The notes under the pieces are model-generated. The model made no database searches, was not told where the DNA came from, and was given only the letters and a program-made list of their open reading frames with translations. From an uncultured Clostridia bacterium (lineage in GTDB: Bacteria; Bacillota; Clostridia; TANB77; CAG-508), in assembly GCA_934162205.1 (NCBI GenBank), contig CAKPIA010000011.1, positions 1-45,435 on the forward strand: a DNA stretch of 45,435 bases, written 5' to 3'. This document shows positions 14,852-22,625 of this stretch, in pieces. A program made the position numbers and the translations under genes. The number at the start of each line of letters is the position of its first letter. Position 1 is the stretch's first letter.

Positions 14852-16778
14852 AGATAATTATAAAAAAGCAATAGACCAAATTCATGTAAAAGAAAGTTTA
14901 AAGCAAAATACATTTGAAAAAGTTTTAGAACAAAAAAATTCAAAAAAGAAAACTTATATAAAATATTTTATTAGTTGTGCAGCAATGTTTTTAATAATTT
15001 TTTCTACTGGTATTATATATATAAAAAATGAAGAGAAAGTAAACAACAATAATAATATACAAATATCAAAGAAAACAGATGATTTACCAAGATTTGAAAA
15101 TATTGAACAATTAAAAAGAGTTATAAAGAAAAATCAAAAAGATAATGAAAAGAAAAATTATTTTCAAAAAGAATCTATTATAACAGATACAACAACTGCT
15201 ACTGATTCTAATAGAGAGACAGTAAAGGAAGAAAGTGATTATTCTAAAACAAATGTGCAAGTAGAAAATGTTGATGAAGCGGATATTGTAAAAACAGATG
15301 GAAATTATATCTATTATGTTTCTAATGAAACTGTATATATAGTAAAAGCAGATGAATTAAAGATAGTATCAAAAATAAAAAAAGAAGATAAAAATGATAG
15401 ATTTGCACCTAATGAAATATTTATAAATAATGATAAATTAGTAATATTAGGAATGGAAAATAGTTATCAAACTACAATAACACAAAGTACATCAGATGTT
15501 GCTAGAGATTATGTTGGAACAACTTCAAGTTATCAAACAAAAGCATATGTATATGATATATCAAACAAAGAAAATCCTAAACAAATAAGAGAAGTTGCAT
15601 TAGATGGAAATTATAATAATTCAAGAATGATAGGAGATAATGTTTATTTTATTACAACAAAAGGAATGAGATATTTTTATAACCAAATAAAAGATGAAGA
15701 TATATTACCAAAATTTAAAGATACAGTTGTATCATATGATATGCAAACAATGAAATGTACAGATATAGCTTATTTTAACAATACCGAATCTAGTAATTAT
15801 TTATTAGTTGCAGGATTTAATATTAATAATAATGAAAAAGTCAATATAGAAACATTCTTTGGAGCAAGTGATATTGTATATGCAAGTGAAAAGAATTTAT
15901 ATATAACAGAAACAGTATATGATAATTATTATGATGAAAAAGAAAATACAATTTATAAGTTTAATTTAGATAATTCAAAAGTAAAATTACAATGCAAAGG
16001 AAAAGTAAATGGATATTTAAATAGTCAATTTTCAATGGACGAATATGACGGAAAATTAAGAATTGCAACAACATCAGATTATAGTAAAGACTCAACAAAT
16101 GCTGTATATGTTTTTGATGAAAATTTAAATCAAATTGGTAAATTAGAAGATTTAGCAAAAGGAGAAAAAATATATTCTGTAAGATTTATAGGTAAAGTAG
16201 GGTATGTAGTAACTTTTAAACAAGTAGATCCACTTTTTGTAATAGATTTATCAGATCCTAAAAATCCAGAAGTAAAAGGACAATTAAAAATTCCTGGTTA
16301 TAGTAGTTATTTACACCCATATGATGAAAATCATATAATTGGAATAGGATATAATACTAAATCAAATGGATATGGAGGAATTACAAATTCATCAATGAAA
16401 ATGTCTATGTTTGATGTTTCAAATTTAGAAGATCCAAAAGAATTATTTAATATAAACATTGGAGATGATTATGCATACTCAGAAGTTTTATCAGAGCATA
16501 AAGCATTATTTTACAATAAAGAAAAGGATTTAATAGGATTTCCTATAACTTATAGAGGCAAAAGAACATCAAACGATAAAAATGGATTTGTAATATATAA
16601 AATAGATTTGAATAAAGGTTTTGAAAAATATGGAGAAATAACACAAGAAATAAATTATAAGACAAATTTTGATAGAGCAATATATATAGGGAATACATTT
16701 TATACATTATCAGAAAGTAAAATAATAGCATATGATTTAAATACAATAAATAAATTAAATGAATTAAATTTAGATTAA
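14844..16778 (+). CDS. Membrane-anchored beta-propeller domain protein (putative anti-sigma or sensor)
   Basis: 644 aa from ATG 14844 (AAGGAGG at 14829; it overlaps the sigma stop). An N-terminal cytoplasmic part of about 35 residues is followed by one transmembrane helix ('KYFISCAAMFLIIFSTGIIYI') and a large extracellular part. The latter carries the beta-propeller family hallmark 'NVQVENVDEADIVKTDGNYIYYVS' at about residues 137-160, and repeated blades ('VYDISNKENPKQIREVAL', 'VIDLSDPKNPEVKGQLKIPG', 'MFDVSNLEDPKELF'). The short cytoplasmic end facing the coupled ECF factor suggests an anti-sigma that senses something outside the cell. The ligand is not known. Confidence 0.82.
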   Translation: MNKDNYKKAIDQIHVKESLKQNTFEKVLEQKNSKKKTYIKYFISCAAMFLIIFSTGIIYIKNEEKVNNNNNIQISKKTDDLPRFENIEQLKRVIKKNQKDNEKKNYFQKESIITDTTTATDSNRETVKEESDYSKTNVQVENVDEADIVKTDGNYIYYVSNETVYIVKADELKIVSKIKKEDKNDRFAPNEIFINNDKLVILGMENSYQTTITQSTSDVARDYVGTTSSYQTKAYVYDISNKENPKQIREVALDGNYNNSRMIGDNVYFITTKGMRYFYNQIKDEDILPKFKDTVVSYDMQTMKCTDIAYFNNTESSNYLLVAGFNINNNEKVNIETFFGASDIVYASEKNLYITETVYDNYYDEKENTIYKFNLDNSKVKLQCKGKVNGYLNSQFSMDEYDGKLRIATTSDYSKDSTNAVYVFDENLNQIGKLEDLAKGEKIYSVRFIGKVGYVVTFKQVDPLFVIDLSDPKNPEVKGQLKIPGYSSYLHPYDENHIIGIGYNTKSNGYGGITNSSMKMSMFDVSNLEDPKELFNINIGDDYAYSEVLSEHKALFYNKEKDLIGFPITYRGKRTSNDKNGFVIYKIDLNKGFEKYGEITQEINYKTNFDRAIYIGNTFYTLSESKIIAYDLNTINKLNELNLD

Positions 16779-16787
16779 AATAAAAGT

Positions 16788-16825
16788 AAGAAATACTCTT
16801 AAAGTATAGAGTATTTCTTATTTTT
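16788..16825 (+). terminator. Terminator of the sigma/propeller operon
   Basis: Perfect 11-bp stem AAGAAATACTC / GAGTATTTCTT (16788-16798, 16809-16819), then ATTTTTA. Confidence 0.85.
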
Positions 16826-16863
16826 ATGATATATTATAGAAAAAATTGAAAGAGTGATACAAA

Positions 16864-17769
16864 ATGGAAAATAAAGTGCCAGATTTTTTATATAATATGC
16901 TAATAGAACAATATGGTGAAGAAGTAAGTAACAAAATAATAGAGGGCTTTAGTCAAAATAGAAAATTAACATTAAGAATAAATAAATTAAAAACAACTGT
17001 AGAAAATGTAAAAAAAGTTTTAACTGATTTAAATATAAAATTTAGTGAAGTTTCTTGGAGTGAAGAGGCACTTATAATAGAGGGAACAACAAAACAAGAA
17101 ATATTAGAATTAGAAATATATAAAAATGGAGAAATATATTTACAAAGTTTATCTTCTATGATTCCAGCATTAATATTAAATCCTCAAGCTAATGAAAATA
17201 TACTAGATATGGCTGCAGCTCCTGGTGGTAAAACAACACAGATGTCAGCAATTTCAAATAATCTAGCATTAATTACAGCATGTGAAAAAAATAAAATAAG
17301 AGCAGAAAGATTAAAATATAACATACAAAAGCAAGGAGCTAATAGGGTTAATGTATTAGTTGAAGATTCAAGAAAACTTGATGATAATTTTTCATTTGAT
17401 AAAATCTTGTTGGATGCACCTTGTAGTGGAAGCGGAACAATAAACATTTTTGATGAAAAGTTAAATAAATATTTTACTAAAGAATTAGTAGATAGATCAA
17501 TAAAAACACAAAAGGAATTATTACAAAAAGCTATAAAGGTATTAAAAAAGGGTGGAGAAATGGTCTATTCTACATGTTCCATATTAAAGCAGGAAAATGA
17601 AGAAAATATAGAAAAATTTTTAAAAAATAATCAACTAGAAATAGTGCCAATTGATATAGAACTTTTAAAAGATATACCTATATTACCATCAAAAATAGAA
17701 GGTGTAATCACAGTATGTCCAAATGAATTATATGAAGGATTTTTTGTAGCAAAATTAAGAAAAAAATAG
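16864..17769 (+). CDS. RsmB/NOP2-family rRNA (cytosine-5) methyltransferase
   Basis: 301 aa. The SAM site is 'DMAAAPGGKTTQMSA', followed by 'DAPCSGSGTINIF' with the first family Cys and 'YSTCSILKQENEENI' with the catalytic Cys. The N-terminal NusB-like domain of RsmB is absent; a short PUA-like start ('RKLTLRINKLKTTVENVKKVL') precedes the catalytic domain. It methylates C5 of a cytosine in 16S rRNA or possibly tRNA; which position cannot be told. Confidence 0.9.
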   Translation: MENKVPDFLYNMLIEQYGEEVSNKIIEGFSQNRKLTLRINKLKTTVENVKKVLTDLNIKFSEVSWSEEALIIEGTTKQEILELEIYKNGEIYLQSLSSMIPALILNPQANENILDMAAAPGGKTTQMSAISNNLALITACEKNKIRAERLKYNIQKQGANRVNVLVEDSRKLDDNFSFDKILLDAPCSGSGTINIFDEKLNKYFTKELVDRSIKTQKELLQKAIKVLKKGGEMVYSTCSILKQENEENIEKFLKNNQLEIVPIDIELLKDIPILPSKIEGVITVCPNELYEGFFVAKLRKK

Positions 17770-17829
17770 TATACAAAATAGTTTTAATATACTATAATTT
17801 AACAAAATGCAAAAATAAGGAGTAATGTA

Positions 17830-19515
17830 ATGGTAAAAAGTAAAGAAAAATTAAGAAATATATTAATAGTTGTATTAATTATTATAATGAGCATAATAAT
17901 GTTATTTTATCAAAGTAAAAAAATTGGATTTCATGAAGACGAAATGTATACAATAGCATCTTCTATTAATCCATATGATGGTGTAATGTCAGCATATGGA
18001 GAAAAAGATAATCAAACAATAATGTTAGAAAAATATGTTTCAAATGATAATATTTTTATAGAAATAAAAAATGCTATACATTATGTGTTACACCAAGATG
18101 AATATAGTGAAGAAATGGGAGAGTTATATAAAAACCAAAAACCAGAATGGAAAACAAGAGATGATGTTCAAAAATATATGACATTATCAAAAGACAATTA
18201 CTTGAACTTTAAATCAATATATTATAATCAAACAAAAGACAATCATCCTCCATTTTTTTATACATTAGTACATATATCAAGTATATTTTTTAATGGACAA
18301 TTTACAAAATACACAGTTTTTGTTGTAAATATAATTGCTTTTATATTGAGTTGTTTTGTAATTAAAGGTATTTTTAAAGTAATTAATAAAGAAAATTTGA
18401 CTATACCAACATTAATATTTTTTGGATTGGCTATAGGAACAATAACTATGGTTATATACCAAAGAATGTATATGTTATTAACATTTTTTATTTTGTTATA
18501 TTTCTATTTAAGTTTAAAAATATACAAAAACAATTTTAAACTTACGCCAAAAATGAATATTGCATTGGGAGTTACAACAGTTTTAGGATTTTTAACACAA
18601 TACTTTTTTGCAATTTATGCATTCTTTATATGTTTGATTATGATAGTAAAAATGGCAAAAGATAAAAAATATAAAGAAATAATAAAATATATAGGTTTCC
18701 ATATAGTATATGCAATAATAGGAGTACTTTTATTTGTACCATGTATAGATCATTTATTATTTTCAGATAGAGGAGTATCAAATTTAGGAAATTCAGAATA
18801 TTTTAAACATGCTAAGCAATATATAGAATTTTTACTATTTTCTTTTACAATAAAAAATAATATGATAATTGCAAGTGTTTTATTGATATTATTATCTGCT
18901 GGAATAGTATATATGTATAAAAAATCAAATCAAAAGTTTATTATATTAATATCAACTATTCCAAGTATATGCTATTTCTTTATTGCAGTAAAATTAACAT
19001 CATTCCAAGAATTAAGATATGTAATGCCTATGCTACCATTTATATCAATTACATTATTCTTAATATTAGATAATATATTTAAATTTAAATACAAAGATAT
19101 AGTTTTTATAGCTATGGCAACATTAGTAATTATAAATGGAATTGTGTTTTCAAATCCAAAATTCTTATTTAGTGAATATAAAGAATCATTAGATATAGCA
19201 GAACAAAATAAGGATAAATGTTTTGTTTTTGTATATGATAATTTCTTTAATCACATACAAGATATACCAGAAATGATGATTTACAAAAAATCAATTATAA
19301 TAAATACAAGTAGACAAGAAGAAAAGTATTTTATAGAAGATAAAGATTTAAATAATGAAGATTCATTTATTTTATGCATAAAAACTTATATGGATAATGA
19401 TAAAATTATAAATGAATTAAAAGAAAAAACAGAATTTAAGAATTTTACAAGACTTTATTCAGGTGGTAATTCACATGAGGTTATAAGTAATAACTTGTAT
19501 ATGGTGTCAAAGTAA
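17830..19515 (+). CDS. Membrane glycosyltransferase, GT-C (family 39-like)
   Basis: 561 aa with many transmembrane helices. After the first helix comes 'GFHEDEMYTI' (His35-Glu38), the acidic loop motif that holds the catalytic site in GT-C/ArnT-like enzymes, which use polyprenyl-phosphate sugars outside the membrane. A long loop before 'DNHPPFFYTLVH' also fits. The donor and acceptor are unknown. AAGGAG precedes the ATG at 17830. It stands next to spoIIID but there is no clear functional link. Confidence 0.8.
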   Translation: MVKSKEKLRNILIVVLIIIMSIIMLFYQSKKIGFHEDEMYTIASSINPYDGVMSAYGEKDNQTIMLEKYVSNDNIFIEIKNAIHYVLHQDEYSEEMGELYKNQKPEWKTRDDVQKYMTLSKDNYLNFKSIYYNQTKDNHPPFFYTLVHISSIFFNGQFTKYTVFVVNIIAFILSCFVIKGIFKVINKENLTIPTLIFFGLAIGTITMVIYQRMYMLLTFFILLYFYLSLKIYKNNFKLTPKMNIALGVTTVLGFLTQYFFAIYAFFICLIMIVKMAKDKKYKEIIKYIGFHIVYAIIGVLLFVPCIDHLLFSDRGVSNLGNSEYFKHAKQYIEFLLFSFTIKNNMIIASVLLILLSAGIVYMYKKSNQKFIILISTIPSICYFFIAVKLTSFQELRYVMPMLPFISITLFLILDNIFKFKYKDIVFIAMATLVIINGIVFSNPKFLFSEYKESLDIAEQNKDKCFVFVYDNFFNHIQDIPEMMIYKKSIIINTSRQEEKYFIEDKDLNNEDSFILCIKTYMDNDKIINELKEKTEFKNFTRLYSGGNSHEVISNNLYMVSK

Positions 19516-19541
19516 AACAAAAAAATAAATAGTTATAATAC

Positions 19542-19587
19542 AACCTTCATACGAATACAATTAAACAAAAGTATTCATATGGAGGTT
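19542..19587 (+). promoter_or_regulatory. Leader hairpin covering the spoIIID ribosome binding site
   Basis: AACCTTCATACGAATAC (19542-19558) pairs with GTATTCATATGGAGGTT (19571-19587): 15 Watson-Crick pairs, one G-U and one mismatch over 17 positions with a 12-nt loop. The GGAGG site of spoIIID is inside the right arm. No T-run follows, so this is a translational rather than a termination signal. Confidence 0.7.
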
Positions 19588-19593
19588 TTCTTT

Positions 19594-19848
19594 ATGAAAA
19601 ATTATTCAATAGAAGAGCGTGCCATAAATTTAGCACATTATATTATAGATTCAAAAGATACAGTAAGGGGAACAGCTAAAAAATTTGGAATAAGCAAAAG
19701 TACAGTACACAAAGATGTATCTGAAAGGCTACAAAAAATTAATCCAGCATTAGCACATGAAGTGAGATTAATATTAGATGAAAATAAAGCAGAAAGGCAT
19801 ATTAGAGGAGGGATGGCAACAAAATTAAAATATAGCAGTATTAAATAA
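19594..19848 (+). CDS. spoIIID: Sporulation transcription factor SpoIIID
   Basis: 84 aa from ATG 19594 (GGAGG at 19581; the in-frame ATG at 19579 overlaps the ribosome site). DNA-binding protein of the mother cell that acts with sigma-E and shapes the switch to sigma-K. The helix-turn-helix 'TVRGTAKKFGISKSTVHKDVSERL' and the conserved C-terminal basic part 'ERHIRGGMATKLKY' are both present. It is convergent with yabG. Confidence 0.96.
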   Translation: MKNYSIEERAINLAHYIIDSKDTVRGTAKKFGISKSTVHKDVSERLQKINPALAHEVRLILDENKAERHIRGGMATKLKYSSIK

Positions 19849-19852
19849 AATT

Positions 19853-19888
19853 AAGACAAAGGAATAGGAAAACCTAAACCTTTGTCTT
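19853..19888. terminator. Bidirectional terminator between spoIIID and yabG
   Basis: AAGACAAAGG (19853-19862) and CCTTTGTCTT (19879-19888). The right arm runs into the yabG stop codon. Confidence 0.6.
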
Positions 19889-20735
19889 ATAAAAATTTAA
19901 CATTCTTTTTTCCATTTGCTCCAACTCCATCAATACCTTTTTTACCATCTCTTAGTTCATTTTCAATATCCTTTATTGTTATATATTTATATTTATCTGT
20001 TATAGCAACTTTTTCGGCTACTATTAAAGGATCTAAAAAATCTATTAAAATTCGTGCTGGAGAAGATGCAAAATTGGCACCAGCAGTAATTAAAGCTTCA
20101 AAATAACTCTGACATGCACCTGCAAATATAACTAAATTTTTATTAGTTTCTTTATCATATCTTCTAGCTTCTTTTACAGTTCGTATAAAATATCTAGAAT
20201 TTCTATAATTATATATATCATTGTAACCTGACTCTTTTTTTATCATACCATCATGTCCGGTAATAACTAATATATCAGGATTATAATATTTTAATAAATT
20301 GTATACTACCTTAGGTTGTTTACTTTCGGGAATATTTTTTACAATTGCATTTAATCCCATTTCTTTATAATATCTTAGAGATTTTTGACTGTATTTTCTA
20401 TCTCCATCAAGATGTAAAATCTTACCAGTAATAACTTTTTCAGTATTTCTATGATCTTTTTTTATTAATAATTTTTCTTTTGAATTTATAAATTTATTTA
20501 TAGATATTCTTTCTTCTAATTTTGTATCAAAAGACCTTAAATTATTTTCAATCATTTCTTTTTTTACTAGAGATAAATCTTCAATATAACTATCTGCTTC
20601 GATTCTTTCAGTAAGACCTTTTAGTAAAACTATTTTTTTTCCATTTGATAGTTTTATTATTTTTGTTACTATAAACAATATGTCATTATTATATGAATTT
20701 CTACTTACTATAGTGCCTTTTCTTATTTTTTCCAA
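19887..20735 (-). CDS. yabG: Sporulation-specific protease YabG
   Basis: 282 aa from a TTG at 20735, chosen because GAGGTG lies 6 nt upstream; a GTG at 20744 overlaps that site. Cleaves coat proteins during spore maturation. It has the family blocks 'GKILHLDGDRKYSQKSL', 'YYNPDILVITGHDGM', 'NSRYFIRTVKEARRY' and 'LVIFAGACQSYFEALITAGANFASSPARI', with the conserved Cys and His. It is next to veg, as in bacilli, though divergently oriented with it and convergent with spoIIID. Confidence 0.95.
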   Translation of the reverse strand: MEKIRKGTIVSRNSYNNDILFIVTKIIKLSNGKKIVLLKGLTERIEADSYIEDLSLVKKEMIENNLRSFDTKLEERISINKFINSKEKLLIKKDHRNTEKVITGKILHLDGDRKYSQKSLRYYKEMGLNAIVKNIPESKQPKVVYNLLKYYNPDILVITGHDGMIKKESGYNDIYNYRNSRYFIRTVKEARRYDKETNKNLVIFAGACQSYFEALITAGANFASSPARILIDFLDPLIVAEKVAITDKYKYITIKDIENELRDGKKGIDGVGANGKKNVKFL

Positions 20736-20945
20736 TGTAATCACCTCATAATAAAAGGTTATTATATAATATGTCGATGTTTGTCAAAATGTTAACTAAA
20801 ACCTATAATTTGATGTGAAAGTACTGAAAAATACTTTTGTAATATTTCTGTAACAATAATGTAATATAAATGTAATAGATGTTTGCTTAAATGATGGAAA
20901 CGTTGAAAACACTTAAATACAGCGTTTTACAAAAAAAATCTTCTT

Positions 20946-20974
20946 TTGACATTTTTTGGTATAAATGGTATAAT
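20946..20974 (+). promoter_or_regulatory. Consensus promoter of veg
   Basis: TTGACA (20946-20951), exactly 17 nt, TATAAT (20969-20974). A perfect vegetative match, in keeping with the known high expression of veg. Confidence 0.9.
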
Positions 20975-21003
20975 CGGCTCAGTTTTAAGGAGTAGGTGAG
21001 ATT

Positions 21004-21300
21004 ATGATTTGCAAAAATGATATCTTAAATTTAAAGAGTGACATCACAGACAAAGTAGGTCAAAAGATAATTGTCAAAGGATCTTTAGGAAGAAGTAAAG
21101 CCTTTGAAAAAGAAGCCACAATAGAAAAAGCATATCCTAATATTTTTGTAGTAAAATATGAGGAAAATGATAGAAATGTAACTTATAGTTATACAGATGT
21201 ATTAACTAGAACAGTTGAAGTGGAAGTATTTGATGGGAATTCATATAGTCCATTAATACCACCAATAATGGATACAAAAGAAAAGAGAGAAATATTATAA
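21004..21300 (+). CDS. veg: Veg family protein
   Basis: 98 aa. Family markers 'DKVGQKIIVKGSLGRSKA', 'AYPNIFVVKYEENDR' and 'TYSYTDVLTRTVEVEVF'. In Bacillus, Veg is a very strongly transcribed small protein that stimulates biofilm matrix genes. The adjacent yabG agrees with the bacillar order yabG-veg. AAGGAG lies upstream of ATG 21004. Confidence 0.94.
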   Translation: MICKNDILNLKSDITDKVGQKIIVKGSLGRSKAFEKEATIEKAYPNIFVVKYEENDRNVTYSYTDVLTRTVEVEVFDGNSYSPLIPPIMDTKEKREIL

Positions 21301-21316
21301 ATTTTATATTAAGAAA

Positions 21317-21352
21317 AGAAATGAAAAGTTAAAAACTTTCATTTCTTTTTTT
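21317..21352 (+). terminator. Terminator of veg
   Basis: Stem AAGAAATGAAAAGTT / AACTTTCATTTCTT followed by TTTTTT. Confidence 0.75.
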
Positions 21353-21453
21353 ATATAACAGTAAAGTTTTTCAAGTATTTTAGTCTATAAAAAGTTTGTT
21401 AAGCAATGCACATAAATTTACTATTAAATTATAAAATAAAAACAATAATATAC

Positions 21454-21496
21454 TTGACAAACTAATTTTTTTATCATAAAATACGAACAAAAGTTC
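21454..21496 (+). promoter_or_regulatory. Promoter with overlapping LexA-type (SOS) operator
   Basis: TTGACA (21454-21459), 17 nt, TAAAAT (21477-21482), followed at once by GAACAAAAGTTC (21485-21496), which matches the Gram-positive LexA box GAAC-N4-GTTC. A repressor there would cover the transcription start of the RhuM-Fic gene. Confidence 0.6.
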
Positions 21497-21570
21497 ACAA
21501 AATAAAAGATGAAATTTAATATATAGTAATAAATGTATCTAGAACTTAATAAAAGAAAGGGAGTGTTCTT

Positions 21571-22515
21571 ATGGATGAAAAAAAGAATGAAATTATTTTA
21601 TTTGAAAATCAGGGAGTAAAATTGGAAGTAAGTTTGAAGGATGAAACTGTATGGCTTACACAATCCCAGATGGAGGAATTGTTTAATGTAAAACATGCAA
21701 CAATAAGTGAACATATTAGTAATATTTTTAGTGAGGGTGAACTTAATGAGCAGACTTCTGTCGGAATTTCCGACAGAAGTACAGGAGGAAGAAAATCAAA
21801 AATATATAATTTGGATGTTGTTATATCTGTTGGATATAGAGTCAAATCTAAAAACGGTGTAATTTTTAGAAGGTGGGCAACTAATGTTTTAAAAGATTAC
21901 ATGTTAAAAGGTTATGCGGTAAATCAAAAAAGATTAGAATATTTGGAAAAAACAATACAATTGATTGATATTGCAAATAGAATGGATGAAAGACTAGAGG
22001 GCAATGATGCTAAAGAAATATTAAAAGTTATAGGAGAATATTCTAAAGCATTAGATTTATTAGATGATTATGATCATAGAACATTAAAAAAAATAAAAGG
22101 AAATACAGATGAAAGAAAAATAAAATATGTTGAATGTATAGAAATTATAAATAAATTAAAATTTAATGAAGAAAGTTCATTATTTGCATTAGAAAGAGAT
22201 AAGGGATTAGAATCTATTATTGGAAATATATATCAAAGTTTTGGAGGACATGACATATACAAAAGTATAGAAGAAAAAGGAGCTAATTTTTTATATTTAA
22301 TAGTGAAAAATCATGTTTTTGCAGATGGAAATAAAAGAATTGCAGCAACATTATTTATATACTTTCTAAATTTTTATAATATACTATATAGAAATGGAAA
22401 ACAGACAATAGATAATAATACGTTGGCAGCATTAACATTGTTAATTGCAGAATCAAATCCAAAAGAAAAAGAGGTTATAATAGATTTGGTCATGAATTTT
22501 TTAAGTAACGATTAA
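21571..22515 (+). CDS. RhuM-Fic/Doc fusion protein
   Basis: 314 aa. Residues 1 to about 125 are a RhuM-type domain ('VWLTQSQMEELFNVKHATISEHI', 'YNLDVVISVGYRVKSKNGVIFRRWAT') with a DNA-binding look. Residues about 190-310 are a Fic/Doc domain with the active site 'HVFADGNKR' (248-256), the Doc-type form that transfers phosphate or a nucleotide to a target protein. No antitoxin gene adjoins it; the N-terminal domain may be its own control. It sits between veg and sporulation genes as a likely acquisition and has a LexA-type operator. A perfect palindrome lies within codons 62-70. Confidence 0.85.
   Translation: MDEKKNEIILFENQGVKLEVSLKDETVWLTQSQMEELFNVKHATISEHISNIFSEGELNEQTSVGISDRSTGGRKSKIYNLDVVISVGYRVKSKNGVIFRRWATNVLKDYMLKGYAVNQKRLEYLEKTIQLIDIANRMDERLEGNDAKEILKVIGEYSKALDLLDDYDHRTLKKIKGNTDERKIKYVECIEIINKLKFNEESSLFALERDKGLESIIGNIYQSFGGHDIYKSIEEKGANFLYLIVKNHVFADGNKRIAATLFIYFLNFYNILYRNGKQTIDNNTLAALTLLIAESNPKEKEVIIDLVMNFLSND
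21754..21780. repeat. Perfect palindrome inside the RhuM-Fic gene
   Basis: ACTTCTGTCGGA (21754-21765) and TCCGACAGAAGT (21769-21780) with three bases between. It is GC-richer than its surroundings and encodes 'TSVGISDRS'. Confidence 0.85.
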
Positions 22516-22529
22516 CAAAAAAATAATCA

Positions 22530-22557
22530 AAAAAGTAGGTTTTTCCTACTTTTTTTA
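22530..22557 (+). terminator. Terminator of the RhuM-Fic gene
   Basis: AAAAAGTAGG / CCTACTTTTT stem with a five-base loop and trailing T-run. Confidence 0.85.
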
Positions 22558-22625
22558 ATTGATTGTCATAAAAATAACTTATCCTAAATATATATGAATA
22601 AAAGTATATTAAGGAGGTATAAAAG

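Noticed and set aside
20890..20912. TGGAAACGTTGAAA upstream of veg as a catabolite (cre) site
   Set aside because: Only a partial match to the consensus and located upstream of a perfect promoter; not enough evidence.
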